64,000 nt of DNA from assembly GCF_048323655.1 (NCBI RefSeq), contig NZ_JBLUWW010000001.1:682001-746000 (forward strand). Reading direction: 5' to 3'. Of this stretch, positions 8,858 through 18,800 are shown one piece after another (within the stretch, counting starts at the first letter, position 1; each line of letters opens with the position of its first letter). The notes beneath the pieces were generated by a model, which saw only the letters and a program-made list of their open reading frames with translations, did no database searches and was not told the DNA's origin. This DNA is from Salinimicrobium soli. Its GTDB lineage: Bacteria > Bacteroidota > Bacteroidia > Flavobacteriales > Flavobacteriaceae. A program made the position numbers and the translations under genes.

Positions 8858-9688
8858 TCAATTCCCGTACATGTTGCGATAGTTTGCCTTGCTGATGCTA
8901 TAAGGTTCTTTTTGAAGGCTGGTGCAGATCATGGTGGCATTGTTCTTTGAATTCTTCTTGTCTACCATATTCATTTCCAGCATCAGGCCATTACCGTCTT
9001 TTAGCCATTCTTGCTTGATGCCTGGGGGTAATTTACTTTTCTCATACTGGTACATATTTCCAAAGCTTACATCTGCTTCATTGGTAATGTAGAATTTCAT
9101 TAGGTGATCGTCTGTTTCCACTTCGTATCCATTACAGTGATAGCCAATAATAGTCTTTCCTTCGATCTCCCTAAACTCCGCATCTTTATAGAAATCTTCA
9201 TCTGCATTGGTCTTGGAGACATCCATTTTGGTGGCCATCAGCATTTTGTTGCCTTCAGAATCCATGAACATGGCCATCAGACTGTTCCTGGTATCCATCA
9301 CCATGAACATATTTTCCATGGGGGGCATCTCGATTCCCATATAGGGAGCATTCTTTTTTAGGCGGTACACCATCGTGACATCTCCTTCGGTGCTATGCAT
9401 GGTGGCGTCATATCTCCAGTCAAAATCATATACGGCAGGAATGTTCTCTGTGCTTACCTGCTCGCCTCCCATGGGCATCATTGCAGAATTCATCTGGTTA
9501 CCCATCATATTTTCCATCATGTTCTCTGTGCCCGTAGCTGCCTGGTCAGAAACCTTATCGGAAACTTTATCGCTTACTTTGTCTTCAACTTTACGTTCGA
9601 CCTTCTTTTTCAATTTTTTCAGGATCTGGGCTTCAACAGGAGCTGATAATAGAAGCATCGAAAACAGGAGTAGTGCTAACTTTTTCAT
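8858..9688 (-). CDS. DUF4412-type exported protein
   Basis: A 276-residue protein with a clear signal peptide (MKKLALLLFSMLLLSAPVEA). A short charged repeat follows, with KV..KV units spaced four residues apart (KVERKVEDKVSDKVSDKVSD), then a Met-rich segment (ENMMENMMGNQMNSAMM). The C-terminal two thirds is a beta-rich domain with VTMVYRLKKNAPYMGIEM and EIEGKTIIGYHCNGYEVE, which I recognise as DUF4412, a lipid-carrier-like fold known mainly from Bacteroidota. Function is unknown; a periplasmic or surface location is expected. It is a single gene with a palindromic repeat downstream. The four-residue repeat should form an amphipathic helix. Confidence 0.8.
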   Translation of the reverse strand: MKKLALLLFSMLLLSAPVEAQILKKLKKKVERKVEDKVSDKVSDKVSDQAATGTENMMENMMGNQMNSAMMPMGGEQVSTENIPAVYDFDWRYDATMHSTEGDVTMVYRLKKNAPYMGIEMPPMENMFMVMDTRNSLMAMFMDSEGNKMLMATKMDVSKTNADEDFYKDAEFREIEGKTIIGYHCNGYEVETDDHLMKFYITNEADVSFGNMYQYEKSKLPPGIKQEWLKDGNGLMLEMNMVDKKNSKNNATMICTSLQKEPYSISKANYRNMYGN

Positions 9689-9867
9689 GAGCTGGATTTT
9701 TAGTTAAACTTTTTCTAGGGGGAAACCATAAGATGCATACCAGTGAGTCAGGTTCAAATGAGGCGCATCAAAAAAGGGGAAAGGAGGGGGGATACCTAAC
9801 AGTAAGGTATTAAAAATTAATCTGTTATGGAAACAGAGGATTCAAAAACGCGAAAATTTATGAGAAT

Positions 9868-10437
9868 TTATTTTTGCAGACTCTCCGCTACTTTTTCAAG
9901 TTCGGCGTACCAGTCTTCTCCAAATTTTCTGATAAGAGCTTCCTTTACAAACTTGTAGATAGGAACCTGCAGTTCTTTTCCGAGGGTACAGGCGTCATCG
10001 CAAATGTACCACTGGTGGTAATTCACGGCAGAAAATTCGGAATAATCCTGGGTGCGAACGGGATAAAGGTGGCAGGAAACGGGTTTTTTCCAGGAGATCT
10101 CTCCCTGGTTGTAGGCCTCTTCAATTCCGCATAAAGCAGTCCCTTTTTTGTCAAAAGTAACATAAGCACAGTCGGCTCCGTCGATTAGCGGGGTTTCATA
10201 CTCGCCATCTTCTCCGATAATGGAAGTGCCCTGGGCTTCAATGGCTTCAATTCCTTCTTTCCTTAGAAAAGGTTTGATCTTGGAATAATTGTCTTCCAGA
10301 ATATGGGTTTCCTTTTCCTCCAGAGGTGCGCCGGCATCTCCCGCTATGCAGCAGGCGCCCTTGCAGGCCGAAAGGTTGCACACAAAATCCTTTTTTAGGA
10401 TCTCTTCAGAAACGATGGTTTTGCCAAGTTGAAACAT
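9868..10437 (-). CDS. DUF3109 family Cys-rich protein
   Basis: A 189-residue cytoplasmic protein starting MFQLGKTIVSEEIL. Cysteine pattern: CNLSACKGACC near the N-terminus, DCAYV, LCGIEE, SCHLYPVR and ICDDACTLG. This resembles DUF3109/YkgJ-type proteins thought to bind zinc or an Fe-S cluster. The open frame extends further upstream, but the ATG at 10437 sits 4 bp downstream of a perfect TAnnTTTG promoter box, so the short form is the likely product with a very short leader. It is divergent from marC. The biochemical role is unknown. Confidence 0.8.
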   Translation of the reverse strand: MFQLGKTIVSEEILKKDFVCNLSACKGACCIAGDAGAPLEEKETHILEDNYSKIKPFLRKEGIEAIEAQGTSIIGEDGEYETPLIDGADCAYVTFDKKGTALCGIEEAYNQGEISWKKPVSCHLYPVRTQDYSEFSAVNYHQWYICDDACTLGKELQVPIYKFVKEALIRKFGEDWYAELEKVAESLQK

Positions 10438-10441
10438 GCCG

Positions 10442-10449
10442 CAAAGATA
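10442..10449 (-). promoter_or_regulatory. Bacteroidota -7 promoter box, DUF3109 gene
   Basis: TATCTTTG on the minus strand matches TAnnTTTG exactly and lies immediately before the ATG at 10437. It implies a leader of only a few bases and rules out the longer upstream start. Confidence 0.65.
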
Positions 10450-10536
10450 CTTTTTAAAGGCATTTCTAAAATTAATCGGCGGGTACTTTAACGTTAAAAT
10501 TTTCTTGGCATCAACAAATGTTAAAATTATTCCCTG

Positions 10537-10544
10537 TACTTTTG
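10537..10544 (+). promoter_or_regulatory. Bacteroidota -7 promoter box, marC operon
   Basis: TACTTTTG matches TAnnTTTG exactly, 21 bp before the marC ATG. A perfect palindrome TTTAACGTTAAA (about 10487-10498) lies between this promoter and the divergent DUF3109 one and could be an operator for either. Confidence 0.65.
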
Positions 10545-10565
10545 CAACCCTCATTTTGAGATTTT

Positions 10566-11141
10566 ATGGAACTGAACATCAGGGAAATTGCATCGGCCAC
10601 CATGATCTTGTTTGCCGTTATAGATATTATCGGCAGTATTCCTATTATTATCGATCTTAGAAAAAAAGCAGGTGTATTACAGAGCGAAAAAGCTACTGTG
10701 GTGGCAGGCTTGCTCATGATCGCCTTTCTTTTTGTAGGAAAAGAGATCCTGAATCTTATTGGAATAGATGTGAACTCCTTTGCGGTAGCAGGTTCTTTGA
10801 TCCTGTTCTTCCTGGCGCTGGAAATGATCCTGGGGATTACGCTTTATAAAGATGATGCACCTGAAACTGCGGCCGTAGTGCCGCTGGCGTTTCCGCTAAT
10901 TGCGGGTGCAGGAACCATGACTTCGATCCTTTCCCTGCGGGCAGAATATGCCACTGTTAATATTATTGCCGCCATAATTATAAATATTATTTTTGTCTAC
11001 CTCGTCCTCAAGTCCTCCGGAAAGATCGAACATTTTCTGGGGAAGCAGGGCATCAACGTTATCCGTAAAATTTTTGGCGTTATCCTCCTGGCAATTGCTG
11101 TCAAGTTATTTGCCGCCAATATTAAGAATCTGTTTTTATGA
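10566..11141 (+). CDS. MarC family integral membrane protein
   Basis: A 191-residue protein with about six hydrophobic segments and the MarC/UPF0056 signature regions: IREIASATMILFAVIDIIGS at the N-terminus, FAVAGSLILFFLALEMILGI in the middle, and AFPLIAGAGTMTSILSL. The family is an inner-membrane transporter-like group with no established substrate; the old link to multiple antibiotic resistance is not supported. It starts a tightly packed operon, overlapping the next gene by 4 bp (ATGA), and is driven by the TACTTTTG box at 10537. Confidence 0.9.
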   Translation: MELNIREIASATMILFAVIDIIGSIPIIIDLRKKAGVLQSEKATVVAGLLMIAFLFVGKEILNLIGIDVNSFAVAGSLILFFLALEMILGITLYKDDAPETAAVVPLAFPLIAGAGTMTSILSLRAEYATVNIIAAIIINIIFVYLVLKSSGKIEHFLGKQGINVIRKIFGVILLAIAVKLFAANIKNLFL

Positions 11142-11335
11142 AAGTGCTTATTTATTCTCTACTTGTAATAGCCGTTGGCCTCATCGTGTATAACTTTACC
11201 TTCCTTAATTTTGAGGATGTAATGAGTGGGGACAGCGGGACTGCTCTTATTGGAATTCTCGCTTCGAGTATTGTAGTGGTGCTCATGGTTATCCTTCTAA
11301 TGTCTCGCGCCATTGCTGAAAAAGCAGAACATTAA
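11138..11335 (+). CDS. Small two-TM membrane protein (65 aa)
   Basis: A 65-residue protein with two predicted membrane helices: KVLIYSLLVIAVGLIVYNF at the N-terminus and LIGILASSIVVVLMVILLMS near the C-terminus, joined by a short acidic loop. It overlaps marC by 4 bp and the following flavoprotein gene by one base, so all three are translationally coupled. I do not recognise a named family. Its position suggests a partner or accessory of MarC or the flavoprotein; this is inference. Confidence 0.75.
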   Translation: MKVLIYSLLVIAVGLIVYNFTFLNFEDVMSGDSGTALIGILASSIVVVLMVILLMSRAIAEKAEH

Positions 11336-11952
11336 TGGAATTTGATTTTGATGCCCTTATCGTAGGAGGAGGTGCTGCGGGAATGTCCTGCGCCCTCGTT
11401 TTGGGATCTGGTTTGTCAAAACCCTTCGGAAGCGGCAAAAAGGTGGGGATAATTCTGCATCAAAAAGCTTCACATCTTCAGTCTGCACTTTTCAACAATG
11501 TGTTGGGCGTTGCTCCCGGCACTTCCGGACAAGAGATCTTAGCTTCAGGAAGTAAACAACTTTCGGAATTGTATCCCGAAGTAGAACAGCTTAAAAAAGA
11601 AAAGGTAAGCGAAATCAAATTTTTGGAGCAGGGATTCCTCGTGGTGACCAACAAAAATCAGTATACTGCAGCTTCCGTAGTAATTGCGGTGGGGTATACC
11701 AACTTCTTCAGAATTAAAGGTCTCGAAAATTATGTGATTCCTCATCAGAAGACTAAAGCTTCTAAAAACAGAATTCAGCTAAAGAATGAAGATCACCTGG
11801 TGGCAAAGGATCTATATGTCGCCGGTACTTTAGCCGGTCATCGCAGCCAGTTCTCTATTGCCTGCGGAAGTGGTGCTGCCGTGGCAACAGACATTCTTAC
11901 TGCGTGGAATGCCGGAGAGCACACCAAAGTACATGATAAACTGAAGGAGTAG
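11335..11952 (+). CDS. Minimal FAD-dependent oxidoreductase-like protein
   Basis: A 205-residue protein resembling thioredoxin reductase reduced to its FAD domain. The N-terminal dinucleotide fold is DALIVGGGAAGMSCALVLG, and the C-terminal FAD-binding strand is LYVAGTLAGHRSQFSIACGSG. In normal thioredoxin reductases of about 310 residues an NADPH domain with a CxxC motif lies between these halves. Here about 100 residues and the CxxC are missing, and the chain runs from VVIAVGYTNFFRIKG almost directly to the second FAD segment. It may therefore take electrons from a partner or act as a flavin carrier. It is the third gene of the marC operon. No frameshift is visible, so this looks like a genuine short family member. 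Confidence 0.8.
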   Translation: MEFDFDALIVGGGAAGMSCALVLGSGLSKPFGSGKKVGIILHQKASHLQSALFNNVLGVAPGTSGQEILASGSKQLSELYPEVEQLKKEKVSEIKFLEQGFLVVTNKNQYTAASVVIAVGYTNFFRIKGLENYVIPHQKTKASKNRIQLKNEDHLVAKDLYVAGTLAGHRSQFSIACGSGAAVATDILTAWNAGEHTKVHDKLKE

Positions 11953-11957
11953 AAAAA

Positions 11958-13547
11958 TTACTTTTCTGAGAGTTCTATCACTTTAGTGATCATCCGGTCG
12001 CCTTCATTGACGATCCTTTCAAAAGCAGTACTTCCATATAATTGCTGCGCCATGGTCGCTTTGAGATAGCGCTTGAGCACCGGTTTGTAGGCAGAGACCT
12101 TTACTTCAAAATTTTCCCTACGCGTAAAAGCTCTGAACTTACCAAGGATCTCTTCATCTACCATTTCCTGTTTCATGAATTCTTCTTCGCTAAGGGAATT
12201 GTAATAAGCCCTGTTGCTTTCAAGCACCTCAAAGATGAAACGGTCCATGAAGCCGCTGCGCAGCATTAGATTCAGGCTTTCTTTCTCGAAATTTGTGTCC
12301 TTGGGCACAAATACATCGGGAATAATTCCGCCACCACCATACACAACTTTTCCTCCCGGCGTTACATAACGCAGGGAATCAGCAACTGCAATACTGTCTG
12401 CACTAATTAATTCGCCGTTTCTATATCTATTGAGGTAGTCGTTGAAATATTCTTTATTGCCATGATCATAGGGTTTTTGAATGGAGCGACCGGTTGGGGT
12501 ATAATAACGGGCAATAGTAAGCCGAACAGCGCTGCCATCTCCAAGAGCCATTTCACGTTGTACAAAACCTTTTCCATAAGATCTGCGGCCAATAATTAAT
12601 CCCTTGTCATTGTCCTGCAAGGCTCCTGCGACGATCTCACTGGCAGAGGCCGAATTCTCATTGATCAGGACATACAGTCTACCTTTTTCAAAATTACCTT
12701 CTTTAGTGGCATAGGTTTTTTCTTCGGCTCCTTTTTTGTTTTTGGTAATAAGGACGAGCTTATCTTCGGGTAGGAATTCGTCTACGATCTGAGTGGCTTC
12801 AGCAAGATACCCACCAGGATTATTACGTAGATCAAGAGCAATTTGTTTTGCTCCCTCCGCTTTCAGTTTCAGCAGGCTCTCTTTGAATTCTTTATAAGTA
12901 GATTCCGCAAAGCGATTGATCTTGATGAAACCAAGAGTAGGAGTCAGCATGTATGCGGCATCTACACTTTTTAAAGGGACTTTTCCGCGGCGAACACTAA
13001 ATTCGAGCAGCTCGGGAATTCCTTTTCTGAAGACTTTTAGAACCACCTTTGAATTTTCCTCTCCTTTTAAATGCTCGGTAATGGAATCATTGCTGATGTT
13101 CTTATTGAACAGCGGTTCCCCATTGGCATACAAGATTCGGTCTCCACCCTGTATTCCCACCTTTTCACTGGGACCTCCTTCCAGGGTCTGGATAACAGCG
13201 ATTGTGTCGTTGACGTTATAGAAACTCACTCCAATCCCTACAAAATCACCTTTCATGCTTTCGCTGAGGGAAGCATATTCTGCCGGTGGAATGTAAACGG
13301 AGTGGGGGTCGAGGTCGCTGAGAATGTCATTTACCGTTACATCAACGATACTATCCATATCCACTTCATCAACATATTCATATTCAATATAGTCAATGAG
13401 GCGGGCGAGTTTTTCCTTTTTCTTATTGGTACTGAGCAGGGAAGAGGAGGTGTAGTTGGAAAAATCCAGGGCAGCACCAAGCAGGACCCCGAGGGCACAG
13501 GCAAAGCCTAATAAAAGTGGCAGGTATTTATTCGATCTTTCTTTCAA
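11958..13547 (-). CDS. CtpA-like S41 C-terminal processing protease
   Basis: A 529-residue S41A peptidase. Order: N-terminal signal anchor (YLPLLLGFACALGVLLGAAL), helical region, PDZ domain (about residues 95-170, GDFVGIGVSFYNVNDTIAVI...GGDRILYANG), then the protease core. The core has the catalytic Ser in ENSASASEIVAGALQD and the Lys in SYGKGFVQREM. It would cut C-terminal tails of periplasmic or outer-membrane proteins. The only start that keeps the signal anchor is TTG at 13547, overlapping the dCMP deaminase stop (TTGA), so translation is probably coupled to that gene. The protein faces the periplasm. Confidence 0.92.
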   Translation of the reverse strand: MKERSNKYLPLLLGFACALGVLLGAALDFSNYTSSSLLSTNKKKEKLARLIDYIEYEYVDEVDMDSIVDVTVNDILSDLDPHSVYIPPAEYASLSESMKGDFVGIGVSFYNVNDTIAVIQTLEGGPSEKVGIQGGDRILYANGEPLFNKNISNDSITEHLKGEENSKVVLKVFRKGIPELLEFSVRRGKVPLKSVDAAYMLTPTLGFIKINRFAESTYKEFKESLLKLKAEGAKQIALDLRNNPGGYLAEATQIVDEFLPEDKLVLITKNKKGAEEKTYATKEGNFEKGRLYVLINENSASASEIVAGALQDNDKGLIIGRRSYGKGFVQREMALGDGSAVRLTIARYYTPTGRSIQKPYDHGNKEYFNDYLNRYRNGELISADSIAVADSLRYVTPGGKVVYGGGGIIPDVFVPKDTNFEKESLNLMLRSGFMDRFIFEVLESNRAYYNSLSEEEFMKQEMVDEEILGKFRAFTRRENFEVKVSAYKPVLKRYLKATMAQQLYGSTAFERIVNEGDRMITKVIELSEK

Positions 13548-13975
13548 TCTTCAAGTTCATTGATCTGGTACAATTCAACCCCGGCTTTTTCTAAAAAATC
13601 CAGTCCTGAACAATCTTTGTATTTTATATGGTACACCAGCCTTTTTATTCCGGCCTGGTGTATCAATTTGCTGCATTCCTTGCAGGGAGACATTGTGATG
13701 TACAATGTGGCTCCCTCACAGGATTGGGTGGAACCGGCTACCTTTAAAATGGCATTGGCTTCCGCATGAAGAACATACCATTTGGTGTAACCTTCTTCAT
13801 CTTCGCACGGATTTTCAAAACCGGTAGGAGTTCCGTTATATCCGTCGGAAATTATCATTCTGTCTTTCACAATAAGTGCGCCAACCTGCTTACGGTTACA
13901 ATGGGACAATTTGCTCCATTCCCGTGCGATACGTAAATAGGCTTTATCGAATTTCAATTGCTTCTTTGTCGGCAT
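13544..13975 (-). CDS. dCMP deaminase family protein
   Basis: A 143-residue zinc deaminase that probably converts dCMP to dUMP for dTMP synthesis. Zinc ligands and catalytic Glu are in HAEANAIL and SPCKECSKLI. The signature KQVGALIVKDRMIISDGYNGTP matches ComEB/dCMP deaminases. ATG at 13975 (MPTKKQLKFDKAYLRIA) is preferred to the upstream TTG at 13993. Its stop overlaps the TTG start of the S41 protease gene. Competence proteins of the ComEB type belong to the same family, but nothing else in the window points to competence. Confidence 0.88.
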   Translation of the reverse strand: MPTKKQLKFDKAYLRIAREWSKLSHCNRKQVGALIVKDRMIISDGYNGTPTGFENPCEDEEGYTKWYVLHAEANAILKVAGSTQSCEGATLYITMSPCKECSKLIHQAGIKRLVYHIKYKDCSGLDFLEKAGVELYQINELED

Positions 13976-14079
13976 AGCTGAATAAAGGCGCAATATCTAA
14001 AGCTAAAGACCTGATGCTTTGAGCTTTACTAAAATATTGCAGGGATAAGGTTAATACAACTTAAAGGTGTTAAATTTAA

Positions 14080-14667
14080 TCAAAGAGCGAAATAATTATC
14101 TCTCAAAATTGGGAGGATCACTCCAATCACTATAGATGACAGGACCAGGATCCAATCGCGCCTGGAAACCTGTAATACATTCTGAAATATAAAAGCAAGG
14201 ATAAGTACCACCAATACTACGATCACCTGGGCAGTCTCAATACCCAGCGCGAACTCCAACAGCGGTAACAATTTGCTATCTGTGCTCCCGGCGATCATCT
14301 TAAAATACGTGGAGAATCCCAGGCCGTGGATAATTCCGAAAAAAGCAGTGGTAAAATACAGCAGGCTGATGTTCTTTGTATTCTCCTTCTTCTTCGCTGT
14401 AAAAATATTGAACAATGCAGTGATGAGAATGGTGATCGGGATCAGGAATTCAACCCAACGGGAACTGACGATCACGATCTCATACACCGATAAAAACAGG
14501 GAAACCGTATGGCCAATAGTAAAGATCGAAACCAGCCATAGTACCCGTTTCCATCCAAAAAAGGTATAGGATGCTACCAGTACAACGAGGAAAAGTATAT
14601 GATCATAAGCATTCCAGTCCAGCACGTGCTCCAGACCGAGCTTAAAGTACAACCAGAATTGTGACAT
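14080..14667 (-). CDS. HupE/UreJ-like membrane protein
   Basis: A 195-residue protein with about six membrane helices. HupE/UreJ family features include GLEHVLDWNAYDHILFL and SIFTIGHTVSLFLSVY with conserved His, plus FFGIIHGLGFSTYF. Family members are linked to nickel or cobalt uptake near hydrogenase and urease genes, but this one has no such neighbours, so its substrate is uncertain. The frame is open upstream to 14718; the ATG at 14667 fits the family N-terminus and lies downstream of a near-consensus -7 box (TATTTTCG). It is 104 bp upstream of the dCMP deaminase gene on the same strand. Confidence 0.85.
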   Translation of the reverse strand: MSQFWLYFKLGLEHVLDWNAYDHILFLVVLVASYTFFGWKRVLWLVSIFTIGHTVSLFLSVYEIVIVSSRWVEFLIPITILITALFNIFTAKKKENTKNISLLYFTTAFFGIIHGLGFSTYFKMIAGSTDSKLLPLLEFALGIETAQVIVVLVVLILAFIFQNVLQVSRRDWILVLSSIVIGVILPILRDNYFAL

Positions 14668-14813
14668 AATTTGAGGAATGGTAAGGCCCGAAAATACAAC
14701 ATATTGAAATAATGACAAAGATTAGCTGAAAGCTTGCTGTAATTATCATTTTTAAGGCTCATACGACCAGAGTAGTCTTTCTTAAAATTTAGGAGCAGTG
14801 GTGATTTTTTTAA

Positions 14814-14909
14814 TCATGCTGTCATTCGAAACACGATATAGATCACCAGTAAGAGACTGCTCAGCAGAAAAAGAAATTGTAAAACTTTTACCAGGGTGTC
14901 ACCTCTCAT
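14814..14909 (-). CDS. Possible 31-residue single-TM peptide
   Basis: A short frame starting at ATG 14909 and ending TGA at 14814. It reads MRGDTLVKVLQFLFLLSSLL and continues through LVIYIVFR to a polar end. One membrane helix with a short charged start makes it look like a genuine small membrane peptide rather than random sequence. It stands alone in the 14668-15144 gap. No promoter box or homologue was recognised; the call rests on composition only. Confidence 0.35.
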   Translation of the reverse strand: MRGDTLVKVLQFLFLLSSLLLVIYIVFRMTA

Positions 14910-15090
14910 AATACCAAAGCTTTAGTAAGACAAAATAAGTAGGCTGATTTAAAAGTAATTAAATTTTAGGGAGCTCCCAAAATTAAGTCTTCCGTTACAA
15001 TGTCTTTAACTTTCTGCCTCTCAAATCGTTATGATGTGGTTTTGCCGTTTGGGTTTATAAAAGAGATTTTATCCAAAATTGCACGATACT

Positions 15091-15120
15091 CAAAAAGCCC
15101 GTCACAGGACGGGCTTTTGG
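15091..15120. terminator. Bidirectional rho-independent terminator
   Basis: AAAAGCCCGTC and GACGGGCTTTT form an 11-bp stem with a 4-base loop, flanked by A and T runs. It sits about 25 bp past the stop of the minus-strand lipoprotein gene at 15145 and would end the amylase-lipoprotein transcript. Confidence 0.85.
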
Positions 15121-15144
15121 TTCAATAAATCGGAAATAAATTTT

Positions 15145-15846
15145 TTATTCTGTTCTAAAAGAATAGACGGTACTGGTAGAGTTGTTGGTGCCGTCACTTG
15201 CAATTACCTTCCAATAATATATCGTATTCGCATTAACTGCAATTTCGATGCTGGTGCTGCTTAGATTCTGCCATTCTGCAGGAGGATTTTGAAGTCCTTC
15301 AACTGTGTCAGCTGCAAGAAGGGTATAAGTAACAGCATCTCCATCTGGATCTACAGCCGTTTGCCAACTCAGCGTCACTTTTCCGTTCGTGCGAGCCACA
15401 GTAGCTCCCGAAGCCGGTTCCAGGGCCGTTGCAGGAAATGGAGCAAAATTCGATTCGCCGTCGCCGGAAAGATAGAATTTCCAAACATCTGAAGCCGTGG
15501 TCTTGGAACCGCTGTTTTTAGCAGTCACCTGCCAGGAATATGGATGCCCGCGCTCAAGGCTCACTGCTGCCGATGTTCCTGTAAGATTGTTCTTAGTTGT
15601 TGCAGATTGAGTATCAAGATTGGTGATCTTAAGATCATAACTGGTCGCATCTGTGGCACTTTCCCAGCTAAAATCCACTGTCGCGGTATTTCCGGAAATA
15701 TTCCCCTGCTCACATTCTTTATTATTAAGAGGGGCCACAAGTACTGCCTTCGCCGGGGCGTTCACGGTTGGTGCGGGATCAGAATCGCTACTACAGGATG
15801 TGAATAGCGTTGATCCTATAAAACAAAACGTCAATAACTTTTTCAT
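15145..15846 (-). CDS. FnIII-like lipoprotein coupled to the amylase gene
   Basis: A 233-residue lipoprotein: MKKLLTFCFIGSTLFTSC gives a signal peptide with the lipobox Cys at residue 18. Two fibronectin type III-like modules follow, each with the FSWESATDATSYDLKI / LSWQTAVDPDGDAVTYTLL pattern and the YSWQVTAKN / YYWKVIASD strand. Its start overlaps the GH13 amylase stop by 4 bp, so the two are translationally coupled. This suggests a cell-surface companion, perhaps a glycan-binding or enzyme-tethering protein. SusE/SusF-like function is possible by position but the sequence does not establish it. Confidence 0.8.
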   Translation of the reverse strand: MKKLLTFCFIGSTLFTSCSSDSDPAPTVNAPAKAVLVAPLNNKECEQGNISGNTATVDFSWESATDATSYDLKITNLDTQSATTKNNLTGTSAAVSLERGHPYSWQVTAKNSGSKTTASDVWKFYLSGDGESNFAPFPATALEPASGATVARTNGKVTLSWQTAVDPDGDAVTYTLLAADTVEGLQNPPAEWQNLSSTSIEIAVNANTIYYWKVIASDGTNNSTSTVYSFRTE

Positions 15847-18800
15847 CCTTTATTTTTAATTACTTTAAAAGTTTTATCTACAGAAGCCCCTTTCAGGTGG
15901 ATCATATAGATCCCTGAGCTTCTCTGGGTTACGTCTAACTCGATCACCCGGTTGTAAGGAACACTTTTTGAAATGGTGTTCATTAGTTTTCCATTGCTGT
16001 CAAAGATCTCGACCATAACTTCACTATCCTGGCCTGCAACGAATACCTGAAGATGGCCTTCAGTAGGATTAGGGTAGTAGATCACATCTTCACTAACGAA
16101 GATCTGTTCAAAATAACTTCCCTGGCAGAAAAGATCGGTAGTCACCTCCACCTGGTTAGCACCCGGTTTAAGATCCAGGGTGATCACATTATCGTCGGTC
16201 ACTATTTTTCTACCATTCAGATTAACATAGTAGCGCTGTGCTCCATTTAATTCCAGCGTCATTTTACGGTCAGCCTGATTTACATTGGAGAAAGCAGAAA
16301 GGGCTCCAGGTTCAGTTACCGTGACTGAATAGCACTGAATGAAATCATCTACTCCTGAAACGGTGAAACAAACATCATAGGTTCCCGTTGCCAGGTCCTG
16401 GAAGGTATAGGAGAAATTGTTGCCGCTATTGAGTTCTACCGGACTTTCTCCATCAACGGATACCAGATAAGTATAGGAGGGATCATTGGATTCAACATTT
16501 ATTGAACCGTTTTCTTCTCCGTTGCAGGAAGTTCCTACTACCTCGACACTAAAGTTATTTGCCGGTAAAGAAAATATTTCACAGCCGTTGACATCTACCA
16601 TGGTTCCAAAAGGAGTGCCCGGGCACAGGTCGTTTGCGTCAACTACCCCATCTTCATCGGCATCAGGTGGATTGTCATTTGGAAAAACGTCTGAAGGTTC
16701 GTTGGCAAAAATGTGCCACTCTCCCGGTGCAAGGTTCAAAGAAGTATTCTGTTGGGTAACATATTTCTTTTTATTGTTAGCGAAAAGATCATACCATACC
16801 CCGGTTTCCTGGAATTGTACAGTCGCAGATCTTGAAGTGACACCGAAATTTCCAACCACTACCATTTCTGAGATCTCTCCGTTACTTGCTGACGCGAAAC
16901 TTAGGTGAATAGTCTTGATACCATTTTGGTCATCAGCATCAATGGTAAAGTTATCGGTCTCAAAAATGGGTTCTGAAAGCTTTAATTCGATAAGTTTTGA
17001 ATAAGCCTCCAGAAGATCTTTTCGGTCCGGGTCATTCAGGTAATCCCAGCGAATTGGTTTATTGCCGATCCTTCCGTTGTAATCAATGGAATAATCGTAG
17101 CCCAGTTCGCCGAACTGCCATACCATTTTTGGCCCCGGAATGGTAAAGAAGAAAGCAGCATCCAAACTCATCCTGTCTAGAGCGGTAGAAAGTTCCTTCA
17201 CCGAATAACTTCCGGAAGAATTTCCATACTGCAAGGCTTTATACATTAATCGCTCCTCATCATGGCTTTCCATATACACCACGTTCCGTGGTTCTGCCCA
17301 GCCTCGCTTCTTATAGGAAGCCCAGTCAAAATTTGATTTTCCACCATCGTTGTAGCCCATGGCTGCTTCTCCGTAAGGTCCGGTAAGGTTGCTCCACAGC
17401 ATAATTCCCTTGCCTTCATCAAGACGGTAGGTAGCCCATTCCGTTTCTTCTGTATTGCCTCCAAGGTGTTCAAAAATGACATAAGAATCATCATCTACTG
17501 CCCATTGATAATCTGCGTACTGTTTTAATACCGCGACGCGATCTGCCTGGTAGGAGCCGGTACAACCTTCATTACTGGCTGAGCAATTCTGGGTAAATCC
17601 TTTTGTAAGATCCCAGCGGAAACCGTCAAACTTAAATTCTTCGATCCAATATTGCACGATGCGCTTTACGTACGCCTGAGTAGCATCGGACTGGTGATTA
17701 AAGTCATTGAAAACATTATATGCGTGTTTTGCTGACTGATTGAAAAATGGACTATCCGCCGACGGACTTCCGCTGGTTGCTCCATCAGAATCATTATAAA
17801 GCCTGAAATATGGGTTTTGGCCGGTAGCGTGATTGAAAACAATATCAGCAATAACAGCTATTCCTCTTTTATGGCTTTCATCGATCAGTTTCTTCAACAT
17901 GTCAGGAGATCCATAATATTTGTCGGTGGCCATGTGAAAAGACGGGTTGTATCCCCAGCTCTCATTGCCATCAAATTCGTTTACCGGCATTAGTTCTATT
18001 GCGTTAACCCCCAATGATTGCAGATAATCGAGTCGGTCAATCAATGCCTGGTAAGAATGGTCTTCATCAAAATCCCGAAGCAGAAGTTCATAGATCACCA
18101 GGTCTTCTTTTTCCGGCTTGACAAAAGAGGTATTGCTCCAATTGTACGGAGTAGTGTCGGTCTGGAACCAGGTGACTGCGTTGTCTGTCTTTCCGGATGG
18201 ATACGCCGGAATGCCTCCAAAAGTATCAGAAGAGATGTACTGGTCATTCCATGGATCTAGAATAAGATGAGAGTATGGATCGGCAATATTGATAGAAAAC
18301 TCTACCATGTATTGATAAAGAATGTCACCGTTAACTGGCAGGTTGTTCAACGTTATCCAGAAGCGATCTGTTTGAGGATCGTAATTCATTAAATATTCAT
18401 CGCGAATTTCCCAGTTGTTTAGAGAACCTATCCAGTGTACAACCTCCTTTCCCGGTGCATAAAGAACAAAGGTCGCCTTTGCAGGAGTGGCAGGATCATA
18501 ATTGATCCCGTCTTTCATTCCCGCAGGTAGCGCCAGTTGTGGCACATTCGGCTTTGGGGCTGCATAGAAGATCTCAGCCTGAGAATCATCTCCATCAATA
18601 GCCTTTAACTCGATCTTGCTGTATTCAGTGACTACCAGAGAAAAGGAGTAATTTTTGGATAATTGAGTGGTGGAATTGACCAGAATTTCATTTACGTACA
18701 ATTCGAAAAGCGCATCTGTAGAGGAGCTGGCAGAGATTGAAAGGGCTGCATTGTTTTCCAGTAGTGTAAAATCTGCAGTGGGAGAGTTGAGGGTTAGTTC

